Source of the DNA: Arcanobacterium ihumii
GTDB taxonomy: Bacteria > Actinomycetota > Actinomycetes > Actinomycetales > Actinomycetaceae
Assembly: GCF_900604515.1 (NCBI RefSeq)
Contig: NZ_UWOS01000001.1
Span: 744,001 to 808,000, forward strand
Direction of reading: 5' to 3'
Length of the DNA: 64,000 nt
This document shows, piece after piece, positions 17,497-27,696 of this stretch (the stretch's first letter is position 1; every line of letters starts with the position of its first letter). The translations under genes were made by a program, and so were the position numbers. Under the pieces are notes generated by a model. That model did no database searches. It was not told the origin of the DNA and worked only from the letters and a program-made list of their open reading frames with translations.

Positions 17497-18750
17497 ATGA
17501 ATTTCTTTGAATTGATCGATGATTCCACCTTTATCGCTTCGATAATCATCCTCGCGGCATCGATCATCTGGACCACTGTGGCACTTCCCTACCTATGGGA
17601 ACGCCGCATCCGAAAAGTTGCAATGGTGCAAGAATACGGTCAAGAAAGTTCGCCACGATCACAAAGCACACAACGTTTCCGGCTCGGAATGCGCAAGGCT
17701 GGGCGTTTCCTAGCTCATTTCCTTTCGTTAATTCTATGCTGTTTATTGGCTATTTGGACTGCTTTTATCGGTTTCAACCGGTCAACTCTGTGGTACGCAA
17801 CGTGGGATGACTTATTCGGACAACTGGACCAACAGGTGGAAGTTCAAGACATCGGCGGTGGTGATCCCACTGAAGGCAACAAGGGCGAAACATCCCATCC
17901 ACAACCGAAACAAACTCACTCACCTTTTACAAAGCTTCAAACCGAATCTTTAAGCAACCCTGCTCTACCCGGAATCACGGAGTCTAAGCAAGGCCAATGG
18001 ATAAAAACGAATATCGACGGTCAAGGTGCGCGAGGTGACGGTACAACGTATATCTATTTACCGCCGTCGTACTTAGCCTCGAGCAACCGCGCCTACCCAG
18101 TGGTGGTTGCTTTCCAAGGAGTGCCAGGATCACCTGCAGGCTTTACCGAAATCATGCACACCGCTGAAAAATATCAAGAAGCTGTGGGTAAGAAAGAAGT
18201 AGGGGAAGCTATTATCGTGGCACCTACGGTGTTCCCTAAGAATCTTGACACCGAATGCAGAGATGTTCCAGGTGCAACCATCGAGACCTGGGTGACGACG
18301 ACGATGCGGTCATGGGTCCAAACTAACTTGCGAACCAATAATTCGCGTGATTCCTGGGCAGTTGATGGATATTCAGCTGGCGGTTGGTGCTCAGCTATGT
18401 TTGCCATGAAGCATACGGACATATTCGGTGCCGGGATCGTGCGTTCAGGGTATTTTGCTCCTGACTATACCAAGGGCGTGCAGTGGGACAACCCTAATAA
18501 TCCCGCCTATCTACTCGCTGAAGTTGCTAAGGGTGCACCAGACACTAGACTATTCGTGCTGGTTGGGAAGAAGGATGGGACAAAACGCGCTAGCTACGAC
18601 GCTTTCAAACAAGCGCTCAAAGCACCTACAACTCTTACTGAGTTTGAAGTAGGTGGCAGTTCGCACCGCTGGGACGTCTGGGTAAATAGCCAGGCACGCT
18701 CATACGCCTGGCTTGGAAAAACACTTGCGGGATTTAAATACAGCGAGTGA
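17497..18750 (+). CDS. membrane-anchored alpha/beta-hydrolase esterase (paralogue A)
   Basis: This is a 417-residue protein of two parts. The anchor (residues 1 to about 110) has two hydrophobic helices (FIASIIILAASIIWTTVALP and SLILCCLLAIWTAFIGF) around a basic loop, and closes with LWYATWDDLFGQL. After a Pro/Gln/Thr linker comes an esterase domain (PF00756-like). Its conserved block LDTECRDVPGA is followed by the nucleophile elbow GYSAGGWCSAM and a late His in SSHRWDVW. I chose the ATG at 17497 rather than the GTG at 17479 because all paralogues begin at this point. The catalytic domain probably faces outside. Substrate unknown. Confidence 0.75.
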   Translation: MNFFELIDDSTFIASIIILAASIIWTTVALPYLWERRIRKVAMVQEYGQESSPRSQSTQRFRLGMRKAGRFLAHFLSLILCCLLAIWTAFIGFNRSTLWYATWDDLFGQLDQQVEVQDIGGGDPTEGNKGETSHPQPKQTHSPFTKLQTESLSNPALPGITESKQGQWIKTNIDGQGARGDGTTYIYLPPSYLASSNRAYPVVVAFQGVPGSPAGFTEIMHTAEKYQEAVGKKEVGEAIIVAPTVFPKNLDTECRDVPGATIETWVTTTMRSWVQTNLRTNNSRDSWAVDGYSAGGWCSAMFAMKHTDIFGAGIVRSGYFAPDYTKGVQWDNPNNPAYLLAEVAKGAPDTRLFVLVGKKDGTKRASYDAFKQALKAPTTLTEFEVGGSSHRWDVWVNSQARSYAWLGKTLAGFKYSE

Positions 18751-18761
18751 TGCTCATGCAC

Positions 18762-18802
18762 GTGTGGGGTCATTGCGGCGATTGACCGCTCCGACCCCAC
18801 AC
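18762..18802. terminator. terminator between esterase A and giant surface protein
   Basis: A 10-bp stem (GTGTGGGGTC/GACCCCACAC) with a 21-base loop is followed on the plus strand by TTTCACCC. It lies between convergent genes. Confidence 0.65.
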
Positions 18803-18865
18803 TTTCACCCTTTGTTCAGTGACGCGAGTACTTTTAACTCGTTCGATAAAGACCGCTTGTAAGAC

Positions 18866-21800
18866 TCACTCACTCGCGAGCGCACGACGGCGACTGAGTA
18901 TCGTTGCACCCCCTAGCAGAGCCAATATCCCAAGCATAGACAGCCACAAAGTAGCCGATCCGGTTTTCGCAAGGTGTGGGGAAGGAGCAGCTAAATCGCC
19001 TACTAGTTCGGGCAGAATCACATTCTGGCACGCCGTATTATTTGCCTCTCCATCCGAATCGTTTTCCATGCTGACGCGGTTGAAAATACCAGGCCCTGAA
19101 CTCGCCACGCCCGATTGCACACATTGGAAATCGGAAACCTTGAACAAGGAGTGCTCAGTGTCCACCACGAAGTTCATAGAGACGGTAAATACCCGTGACT
19201 GACCCGGAGCCAGCGGAACTTCACCAAGTGGATCCGCCTTAGCCAGAGTCCACGGTTGACCAGCCATTACATCGGCTCTACTGATATCGTCTTTACGAAC
19301 CATCACGCCATTTTGATCCAAATATTCTTCCCCTACCGCTACATTCCGTAACTGAGCCGAAGCGGGAATCGTCAAGGTATCAGTCACATCCTGAGGAATC
19401 CCCGAAGTGATCGACGTCGACTTATTCGTCACCGTCACAGTGTACTTCGCCGTGTACGAACCGTCGGTGTTCTTGACAACCGTTGCACCGGCGTCGCCAT
19501 TCGTATTTTCTTTCTTCACAGCGAAGTTAGATGGAATCGCACCACAGTCGCCATCGGTGAGCGTCTTACCAGCCGAGCTAACAAAAGCGGTGTTGTGAAT
19601 ATCTTGAATACTCGTCTCATTGCGCACCGCGCATTGATCTTTGACCTGTGGAAGGGCGTCCGGCCGCAGGACTCCATCACCGGTAGGATTCGAAATATTC
19701 ATTATCACCGTATAGGTTTCCGATGCTGCCGGATTAGTAGCGCCCAGCTGACGACGTGGATCTACCACTGTACCGTCTGGCTGAACTGTTGGTTCAGCCA
19801 CGATCACCGCGTCAGCTTTTCCACCGTGATCAACAAAACCTTCTTCACCAGCTGCAGTATTCGGCTGGCTCCTAAAGATCTTCGTCTGAGGAGGGGTTGA
19901 ATCAGCAGGGTTCGAATCAGGGTAAACAACCTTCAGGTACTCGAGTGCCACCCCAGCCGGAACTTCTGGACGGTCAATAAGCGAATATCTCGTTGATCCA
20001 TTTACCGATGGATTGCTGACCTTGATCTGATATTCAACATTCCAAGTGCCGTCCCACTGCCCGTTGACCAGATTTTGATGGGTACCAACATAGGTCTTGG
20101 ATACCTGAGCAGCCGGCACAATCGTGTTAACCACATCCACATCTGTTTGAGTTCCCAAAAGATCAAACGTGAAGGTGTTGTGCAAACCGTCGTGGTTTTC
20201 ATCGCCCACAGGAGCGCCGTCAATCACAAACTTTTGATTCGGATCCCACTGGTACTTAGCCGGATCTACCAAATTGAGATCTGCAACTGTTCGGTCAATA
20301 GCTACACCACCAACGGTTGTAGTATCAGAGCCCGGCGGGATTTCCGCAACGCTACAAGCAGCTCCGCGTGGGATAACTGAACCAGTTGAAACACGTGTTC
20401 CGCCTGCGGTTACATCAACGATATTGCGAACCTCGGTTCCATCTCCAGCACGGCAAATATACCCAACCTTGTAAATACCATTTGGCACAGCGCCTTCTGA
20501 AGCTCCTGCAATCGGAGCCTTCCCGAGGTTAAGTTTGCTGAAGAAACGTTGCGTATCATTTGTAACCGTGAAGGAAGCCAGTTGGTCAGTAGCAACCACT
20601 GAACTTGTTGCTTCAATCGGAACATTGCCCATAGGCACCGTCCATTCGTAGGAGGCATCCACTGATACCGGCTGCGACGGTCGGCTATTTTCCGTGACAA
20701 TACAGTTTGATCCGGCAAGGATCTGAGTATCACCCTCATTGGCAAGAATCTGTGCTTTCCCCGCTCCGAGCACGTACCATGAACCAGTCTTGACGGTCCC
20801 ATCCTGCGCCGAACACGTCCAATATCCGAAGTATTGGTTTGTTGCAGCTTCCTTGGTTGCCTGAAGAGACTGCTGAACCGCACCTGTTACAACCTTGGTT
20901 ACATCAATTGATCCATATTGACGTAACGGGCTAGTGATCACCCGGAGATGAGTTGTGTTTCCAACCTGAGTTGGGATCGACCATATACCTGACTGCGGGG
21001 CGAAACCTGGGGTTGCCCCAGTTGGCACCGACGCCGCCGCATACGTTGTCTCGTTCCAAGCCCACGAAGAATCCTGGAAGGCGTTCTTGTTTAATTCCTT
21101 GGCACGAACACGGCACTCCCACCCAACTGGGATGAAGTCAGCACCTGATTCATCAACCAATCGAACCGAGCCATTGTTGATAGGCAAAACCAGTGAACCC
21201 TCCAAAACATCAGAAGTATTCGTTGGAGAGGAGCATCTCCACACAACGTTAATATTTCCGCCTGGTTTGAGGATGGATTCATTTCCATTAAATATCGTCG
21301 AAACCTCAACCGGCGCGTAAACACGTTGCACATCGTTCGTCACCGTAGCAGTTGCCGGTGTCGTTTCCGAAGCGATAATTGCGGCGGTCGGAACTGCCGT
21401 TGAACCGGCGTCCGCCTGTGAATACGCTATCGACGGTTGAGTCCAAGACCATGAAGCATCCACTAATCCCTGTGCAGTAGGAGTGCTTTCAGTAACGGTA
21501 CAGCTGGTCGTCAATGGAAGTGGCGTCTGCCTGGCACCCGTCGTGGAATTGATCAATTCAGCGGCACCGGTACCTGTTCGAGACCACGAACCCCGAGCCA
21601 CCTCTTGACCTTGATATACACACTGGTATGCTCCTGAGAATTGAGCCGTATCTTTGACACCACCGGTCTGCGCAGTCAATCCATACTGCTTGAGAATATC
21701 CAAGGTTCCCGTTACGCGTTCAATATGGTTCGTAACGCTCACGTCAATCGATGCAGCGTCCATTGGAACTGTAAACGTGTCTCCATTGGTAAGTGTTAAA

Positions 21801-24800
21801 GGCTTACCGTCCACGGATACTGCAAACGTAGGTTGTTTCCACCGATATGAGGCATCCTTAAGCGAATCTTGTCCAAGCGCACCTTCACTCAACGTACACG
21901 TCCAACCACGTGGAACAGTTCGCAAGAAGGAAACGGTTTCACCATTGGTCACGTCAATTCGGCGTGGGTCAAAAACGTCATTTGCCTGATCAACACACGA
22001 AGCGTTGACGGAAAATTTCTGCTGAGGATCAGCCATTCCCGTAATTTCGCCATCAACGGTCTTGGAGATATTCACCTTCGACTCAAGCTGAAGAATCTCG
22101 TTCTTCACTACCATCACGTTTGTTGAATCTGCTTCAACGGTAGCTGGTTTCACTTCCGCAGTTACACCCGATTTACCCCACACGTAAGAGGGGTTGCCGA
22201 CGGCAGGTGCCCCGGTCGGATTTGTAGCAGTAGCGCCTGGAGCAGATTCGGTTGGAACACACGAAGCATTAAGTGGCAGAAGTGAATTTTCCTTCGTTAA
22301 GTCAACCGTCTTACCTGTGGAATCTTGTGCTGTTACAGTAGCGCTACCAGGACCAAGGATAGACCATTGTCCGTTAACGGGCGCATCGCCGTCGTGCGTA
22401 CAGGTAAAAGCTCCCGAATATTGAACGTCGTGTCCGAGTTGGCTCGCAGCCACATTTCCAGTTATCTCTTTGAGAAGCGCAACAGTTCCATAAGCACGAT
22501 CAATCTTGTTCGTTACGGTGAACGTACCGTTGTCGCCTTCGGTTGTCACGAGCAACTTCGAATCGGTTGTAGATGTTCCTGTATGAGAGACGGTGTATTC
22601 TCCCCACACATAGGAAGAGTCTTTCAGTCCGCCAGTTGGCGTAGTTTCCACTACACTACACGACGCTCCGAGCAAAACGTCATAGGAAACAGTTCCATCG
22701 TCTGCCACAGTTTTTGCTGGGAATGAATATCCCGGAACACCTGGACGCGAGCACTGAAGACTCATCGAGAACAGTTCTTGAGTTCCGCCCACGAAGCCCT
22801 GTGCTTTATTTTCTGAAGCGACGACTTTATGGACGCTCACTTTTCCACGATGTTCAGACATCGTATTCGTGGCATTAACAGCAGCTTGGACAGCTCTATC
22901 CGCAGGTAGTGTGAACGTGACGCTTCGATCCGTCGTCGTAATGTTCGTAATACCGACGCCGGAAACATCAAATTTCACTTGGTCCCAACGGTATGGATCC
23001 TTAGTTGGAGGCATAGTGCTGGACTCGGTGACCGTACAGGTTGAGCCAGCAGCGATCGGGTCACCAGAGGATGGGGTCAACGTTATCGAGCCATCCACGC
23101 CAATTGTTTGACCAGTGTTTTTATAAATAATTCCGCTAAGGGACGTACAGGTGAAATCAAAGCTGAACTGGGCCCCCGCATCAAAGGCTTCGCCGGCACT
23201 GCCACCCTCAACCTGTTTCGTCAAGGTAATTCCGGCAGTGTACTTAGCAATTTCGTTATCGATGATGAGCTTAGCAGCAGGCATAGTTGAGGAAACTAAA
23301 ACAGGACTGCTGACGGTATTGTGAACCCAATAAAAAGATGGGTTTGAGGCATCCGGTGCGGCCGGGTCATTTTCCGTTGCCGAACAACGCGAGCCATATA
23401 AGACGTTGGCATTTGTTCCATCAGCGCTCAACGTTGCCGATCCAGATGTCACCGCTAGAGTGGCAACACCACGCCCAACGCGCGACCACGTTCCCTTTAC
23501 GGTTTCACCACCTTCGCCATAAACACACTGCCAGGTTCCGGTGTAGGTCAGAGCCGCTCCAACTTCAGGGTTAGCAGCAGGAACGTCAAGCTTCTTCTCA
23601 ATCGAAAATGCTCCATATACGCGCTCATATGTATTCGTGAACGTCACGCGCGGAAATGGGTGGGCTTGGTCTGTTGATTGTGCGTGAGCGGTAACTACCG
23701 TGCTATTCGTATTTCCTGAAGATCCGTTATGTTCAACTCCGTAATCAACTCGCCACGAAGTGCCTGCCCAGCGGTAGGATTCGTCGATCAGTCCAACAGA
23801 TGTGCCCTTCACGTCTTGTTCCGTAACCGTACAGTTGGTTCCTGCAGGTACTTTTTTATCGGTATTGCGCCAAACCTGGTTTGCACCAAGAGTTATGGTT
23901 GCACTGTAATTCTGGGTATCCCCTTGAGCTGGTGCATCACAGGTTACCGTGAAGGTGAAGGTTTCATTTGAGTTCAGTGGTGCCAAGTCTGGGCTTACTT
24001 CCTTAGCGACGGCGATCCCACCGTAAGATTTTATCGTTTCGTTCTGGACGACGACGGTAGCAGAGTTATCATCCAACACTGCGATCGTATTGTTGGCTAG
24101 CGCCTTGCCAGCAGAATCAAGATACTTTGTGGCATCGCGGTTCCAATCAAAGTCAGCTTGAAGTAACGACTCGTTGAAGTTTGCATCCGTATTGGCTTCG
24201 GAGACAACGCAGCTAACTCCATTAGGCACACTGATTGTTTGCTGCGCACCATTGGCAACGTCAACCGCATATTTAAACTCATCACCACAAGTCACGTTGA
24301 CATTAAAAGTATTCGAGCTCGTACCAACGTATCCGGTTGTAGCGTCACCGTTCGGACCTACTACCGACTTTTTGATTGTGAGGTTTCGGCGCTCTACGTC
24401 ATATGTATTCGTAACCGTGGTTTTCAATTCACCATTAGTTGGAACAACATTTGTTGCCTTACCGTTGGCATCTACAAAGGCGGATAAAGAAGGATCTTTC
24501 CACACATAGTACGGAGCAGAGAATTCACCTTTTTGAACACTTGGCTTTGCCTCAGTCACGCTACAACTTGAGCCAGCCGGCACTGCCACAGTTTCACTTC
24601 CGCCAGCTGCAACGTTAACGGTGCCTGTAAAAGGGGTACCCGACGTCGTACACGAATAGCTAATCGGGAACTTAGTGGTTCCTACGTAACCTGCCGGAAT
24701 ACTGCTATCGGCAGGGCGAACCTCTTTGCTAATAACAAGGGTGCCCATATTGCGCGTCAAAGTGTTTGTAACAGTCACATTCGGAACAGTGTCATTCGAA

Positions 24801-26944
24801 GGACTTACGGATAGCGCACTATAGGTTGGCTGTGCCCATACGAACGACGTATCTTTAACGTACCCTTGGGGCTGGGCTTCGTTCACCTTACACTGGGCGC
24901 CAAGCGGTAGATTGTCGATCGTTTGTGATCCACCCGCAGCAAGCTGCACGGTTCCCGAGTAGTCTATTCCATTATAGTTTCCGCACGAATAAGAAATTGG
25001 AAATACTTGAGCGCTTCCACCTGTGAAGCCATTTTCAGGATCATTCAAAACCTTAGTAATTTTGATTGATCCGGTGCGGAATTCGTTATTCCAAGTACAG
25101 GTTACATCGGCACCGTCGGCCAATTTCACGTTCCCAGAGCTATCAACTGGTACTGATTGACCGGAGGAATCAGTGCACACCAAAGACTTTTGGCTAAAGC
25201 CAATAACTTTGGTATTTGCCAGTTCAGAAAGCCAATAAGTTCCGGATGGAACCCATTGAGTTACTCCAGAAGTTCCAGAAAAAGTTTGGTCTTTGGTAAC
25301 GGCATCGCTGGCAACTCCCAGTGCGAAGAGCGTCCACTCATTGCCTGTCACCTGTGGAAGGTTATTCGTAACCTCTTTCTTTAAGGTGAGCTTCGTTTTT
25401 GCCTGGTAATCGTTATGGAAGGTACAAATAATGCCATTGCTCTGCTCGTTGGGAGCTAAACCAACTCGTTCGAAGTTAATACTTCGCTTAGTGAGATCGT
25501 AATCAACCGGTACATCATCTCCAGCAGTATTTACGCACTTCATGGACTTAAGTTGCCAACCGGTGGAGTTATCTCCACCTAGCGGAGTTGGAGCGTCTTC
25601 GGTAATTGTAAAGTCGCTTCGGCCAACAAGGAAAGAATATGATTGTGACGAAGCCGCCTGCGCGTCTCCTAAACCATCAGGTTGCAGATCTGGAATCGAC
25701 CCACTCTGCAGGAATGTCTTGCTGGTTGAAAGTGTTGAAGGAGCTCCTGCAACTTCATGGGATTTAACGCCAAGGGTTTCCGTAAACGAAAACTTTGGTA
25801 TGGATACATTTTGGGAATTTGCATCCGCCGTGGCAGTCTTCTTGATCGTTAGAATTCGTTCCTGGTTAAAAGACCCGTAGAGGCAACCGTAGGAAACTTG
25901 ACCTTCTTTAGTTACGAAACGGTCAATTGGAGAAGAATTTGCAGGTGGTGTATCTGGGCAAGTTCCATCGGCATCCGGTACAAAGCCCCATAAAACTAGA
26001 CGATATGGAACACCATTTGAATCAATAACAATCTTGGTAGCAGTTGTTTTTTTGATACGAAGAACATCATCCGAAGACGGAGCTTTATCAGCACTTCCTT
26101 TAATACCAGGGTAGCGATACCAATGGTTATCGATTTGGAAATAGCCGTTAGAGTCAACATCGGCGTACATGTCGTACCACCCATAGCCTTCTCCCACGTA
26201 CTGGTAGCAACCCCATACGCCATCAACGCTTTCGGCTAAGGAACCTTGGTAACAAACATATGAGCCCGGTTCGCCCTGTGGCCATGCCACTAAATTGTAG
26301 GCACCACCCTTCCTAGCAACTGTGGACGGTACCTCGTTATTCGGGGTTTCTTCTTGATCAAATGGAAAGCTCTCAACGTTCCCATTGATGTTCAAATCAA
26401 TTGAGCCGTGCACGAATCGATTCGTGGTCTGGATTGGGAAGTTATTGTGGCGCATAGTTCCCACCAAGAATTGCGAACCCGCCACTACATTTCCCGGATT
26501 ATTCGCGCGGAATCCCAACGCAGAGGTATCACTTACTGAAATGTTTGGACCACACGAGACGCTATAGCCACGCGAAACATAAGACCAAATATCTGCACGA
26601 GTAGCAGTTTGCCAACTTGGCTGCGACGTAGTTGTTCCCACTGTACCAGTACCATATCCATACCGGACACAATCAAGATAGGAGTAATCAGGGGCGCTTT
26701 GAGTTGAATCGTTATTAACGGTAACTTGCCCCATTCGCCCTGACACGCTGCCGATATTCAGCGTTTGCGCACCCGGTTGTTCAGTGGCCGCTTGTGCCGA
26801 GTCTGTTGGCTGAAAGGCAAGGGCAGAAACAAACGTTGTGGCAAAAAGCGTTAGCGTGCTGAACAACGCAAAGGCCTTGTGTGACAACGTGAAATACGTG
26901 GCTTGAGGAGAGCGCTCGAAACCGAGTCGTTTTTGCTTGCGCAT
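18866..26944 (-). CDS. giant LAxTG-anchored surface protein with about 14 DUF5979-like repeats
   Basis: This 2692-residue secreted protein has a long signal peptide (hydrophobic AFALFSTLTLFATTFVSALA, cut near SAQAA). Residues about 60-250 resemble a choice-of-anchor K domain (FLVGTMRHNNFPIQ, DLNINGNV). About 14 tandem prealbumin-like repeats of 105-145 residues follow, starting near residues 515, 625, 735, 853, 976, 1112, 1237, 1367, 1487, 1622, 1747, 1877, 2012 and 2135. Most have an opening Lys (as in IKITKV), a central VTE and a closing VTN, fitting intramolecular isopeptide bonds. Two DUF11-like domains start near 2279 and 2474. The end has LAKTG near 2658, a hydrophobic helix and RRR, a sortase signal with the LAxTG form used by class E sortases. 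GGAG lies 9 bases before the ATG. No sortase is in the window. Likely an adhesin. Confidence 0.88.
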   Translation of the reverse strand: MRKQKRLGFERSPQATYFTLSHKAFALFSTLTLFATTFVSALAFQPTDSAQAATEQPGAQTLNIGSVSGRMGQVTVNNDSTQSAPDYSYLDCVRYGYGTGTVGTTTSQPSWQTATRADIWSYVSRGYSVSCGPNISVSDTSALGFRANNPGNVVAGSQFLVGTMRHNNFPIQTTNRFVHGSIDLNINGNVESFPFDQEETPNNEVPSTVARKGGAYNLVAWPQGEPGSYVCYQGSLAESVDGVWGCYQYVGEGYGWYDMYADVDSNGYFQIDNHWYRYPGIKGSADKAPSSDDVLRIKKTTATKIVIDSNGVPYRLVLWGFVPDADGTCPDTPPANSSPIDRFVTKEGQVSYGCLYGSFNQERILTIKKTATADANSQNVSIPKFSFTETLGVKSHEVAGAPSTLSTSKTFLQSGSIPDLQPDGLGDAQAASSQSYSFLVGRSDFTITEDAPTPLGGDNSTGWQLKSMKCVNTAGDDVPVDYDLTKRSINFERVGLAPNEQSNGIICTFHNDYQAKTKLTLKKEVTNNLPQVTGNEWTLFALGVASDAVTKDQTFSGTSGVTQWVPSGTYWLSELANTKVIGFSQKSLVCTDSSGQSVPVDSSGNVKLADGADVTCTWNNEFRTGSIKITKVLNDPENGFTGGSAQVFPISYSCGNYNGIDYSGTVQLAAGGSQTIDNLPLGAQCKVNEAQPQGYVKDTSFVWAQPTYSALSVSPSNDTVPNVTVTNTLTRNMGTLVISKEVRPADSSIPAGYVGTTKFPISYSCTTSGTPFTGTVNVAAGGSETVAVPAGSSCSVTEAKPSVQKGEFSAPYYVWKDPSLSAFVDANGKATNVVPTNGELKTTVTNTYDVERRNLTIKKSVVGPNGDATTGYVGTSSNTFNVNVTCGDEFKYAVDVANGAQQTISVPNGVSCVVSEANTDANFNESLLQADFDWNRDATKYLDSAGKALANNTIAVLDDNSATVVVQNETIKSYGGIAVAKEVSPDLAPLNSNETFTFTVTCDAPAQGDTQNYSATITLGANQVWRNTDKKVPAGTNCTVTEQDVKGTSVGLIDESYRWAGTSWRVDYGVEHNGSSGNTNSTVVTAHAQSTDQAHPFPRVTFTNTYERVYGAFSIEKKLDVPAANPEVGAALTYTGTWQCVYGEGGETVKGTWSRVGRGVATLAVTSGSATLSADGTNANVLYGSRCSATENDPAAPDASNPSFYWVHNTVSSPVLVSSTMPAAKLIIDNEIAKYTAGITLTKQVEGGSAGEAFDAGAQFSFDFTCTSLSGIIYKNTGQTIGVDGSITLTPSSGDPIAAGSTCTVTESSTMPPTKDPYRWDQVKFDVSGVGITNITTTDRSVTFTLPADRAVQAAVNATNTMSEHRGKVSVHKVVASENKAQGFVGGTQELFSMSLQCSRPGVPGYSFPAKTVADDGTVSYDVLLGASCSVVETTPTGGLKDSSYVWGEYTVSHTGTSTTDSKLLVTTEGDNGTFTVTNKIDRAYGTVALLKEITGNVAASQLGHDVQYSGAFTCTHDGDAPVNGQWSILGPGSATVTAQDSTGKTVDLTKENSLLPLNASCVPTESAPGATATNPTGAPAVGNPSYVWGKSGVTAEVKPATVEADSTNVMVVKNEILQLESKVNISKTVDGEITGMADPQQKFSVNASCVDQANDVFDPRRIDVTNGETVSFLRTVPRGWTCTLSEGALGQDSLKDASYRWKQPTFAVSVDGKPLTLTNGDTFTVPMDAASIDVSVTNHIERVTGTLDILKQYGLTAQTGGVKDTAQFSGAYQCVYQGQEVARGSWSRTGTGAAELINSTTGARQTPLPLTTSCTVTESTPTAQGLVDASWSWTQPSIAYSQADAGSTAVPTAAIIASETTPATATVTNDVQRVYAPVEVSTIFNGNESILKPGGNINVVWRCSSPTNTSDVLEGSLVLPINNGSVRLVDESGADFIPVGWECRVRAKELNKNAFQDSSWAWNETTYAAASVPTGATPGFAPQSGIWSIPTQVGNTTHLRVITSPLRQYGSIDVTKVVTGAVQQSLQATKEAATNQYFGYWTCSAQDGTVKTGSWYVLGAGKAQILANEGDTQILAGSNCIVTENSRPSQPVSVDASYEWTVPMGNVPIEATSSVVATDQLASFTVTNDTQRFFSKLNLGKAPIAGASEGAVPNGIYKVGYICRAGDGTEVRNIVDVTAGGTRVSTGSVIPRGAACSVAEIPPGSDTTTVGGVAIDRTVADLNLVDPAKYQWDPNQKFVIDGAPVGDENHDGLHNTFTFDLLGTQTDVDVVNTIVPAAQVSKTYVGTHQNLVNGQWDGTWNVEYQIKVSNPSVNGSTRYSLIDRPEVPAGVALEYLKVVYPDSNPADSTPPQTKIFRSQPNTAAGEEGFVDHGGKADAVIVAEPTVQPDGTVVDPRRQLGATNPAASETYTVIMNISNPTGDGVLRPDALPQVKDQCAVRNETSIQDIHNTAFVSSAGKTLTDGDCGAIPSNFAVKKENTNGDAGATVVKNTDGSYTAKYTVTVTNKSTSITSGIPQDVTDTLTIPASAQLRNVAVGEEYLDQNGVMVRKDDISRADVMAGQPWTLAKADPLGEVPLAPGQSRVFTVSMNFVVDTEHSLFKVSDFQCVQSGVASSGPGIFNRVSMENDSDGEANNTACQNVILPELVGDLAAPSPHLAKTGSATLWLSMLGILALLGGATILSRRRALASE

Positions 26945-27356
26945 TTATATTACTCCGAATTTAGACTACTACATTTTTACAAGATATATAATGATCCGCT
27001 ACTGGCAGGATCTCCTTCATTAAAAAATCGGAAATCTGCCATTGATCAAGATGTAGTGCACAAATATCTGAAATATTTTGTGTACTGCGAGTTAAGGAAT
27101 ATACAAAGCAAAGCGACGGATAGCCCGTTCATTTAAGCGCTTTTAGTGCTATGCAATGATAATTGAATATTAACAGTATCCACTTTTCCATACATATCGG
27201 AAAAATGCGACGTTTAATACCATTTTGCGTAGAGAAGAATTCAGTTCACTAAGGAAACGAACCCGATAATCAGCTATCGCTATTCGATTCACAATCCCGC
27301 GCCACAATATCGAGATTCACCACGTATTTATTGGCAGTTCATCTTAGAATCTCTCT
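26945..27356. other. AT-rich divergent intergenic region
   Basis: This 412-base gap lies between the start of the giant surface gene (-) and the first anchor-only gene (+). It holds the ribosome-binding site of the surface gene at about 26954-26957 and must contain both promoters. I see no coding frame of substance, no clear terminator and no RNA gene in it. Confidence 0.5.
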
Positions 27357-27674
27357 ATGCATGCTTTTGGAATTTCCGATACCTCCACGATCATTGCGAT
27401 CATCATTGCCTCATTCGCAATTTTTGCGTGGACGATCGTAGGACTCCCCTATCTTTGGTCACAACACGTAAAGAAGCGCCAAGAAAATTCCAATAAGGAT
27501 ATCGATCCTATTCTTCCAGAGTGGGCATTCGGTCTGCTGTATCGACTAGGGCAAGCTTTCGGTTTACTCTCCTGCTGCGCAAGTGCCGTGATCGTAGCAG
27601 TAGTACTTGCAAACCAAAATACGCTTGTTTTCCCTTCGTGGAGGGCACTCTTCCACCAAATCGGATTACTCTGA
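27357..27674 (+). CDS. small membrane protein equal to the esterase anchor alone (1)
   Basis: This 105-residue protein has two hydrophobic helices (IIAIIIASFAIFAWTIVGLP and SCCASAVIVAVVLA) joined by a basic/acidic loop. It aligns along its whole length with the N-terminal anchor of the neighbouring esterases: MHAFGISDTST at the start, LPYLW after helix 1 and an SWRALFHQI block at the end. It stops exactly where the esterases continue into their linker. It is followed by esterase B after 22 bases. It looks like a stand-alone anchor, either a partner subunit or a duplicate that lost its catalytic domain; the reading frame is clean and the ending is natural. Confidence 0.65.
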   Translation: MHAFGISDTSTIIAIIIASFAIFAWTIVGLPYLWSQHVKKRQENSNKDIDPILPEWAFGLLYRLGQAFGLLSCCASAVIVAVVLANQNTLVFPSWRALFHQIGLL

Positions 27675-27696
27675 CGATCTAGCGGAAACGAAACAT

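Noticed and set aside
20410-20883. 157-codon minus-strand frame inside the giant surface gene
   Set aside because: It is an out-of-frame shadow of the repeats; the 2692-codon frame is intact through this region.
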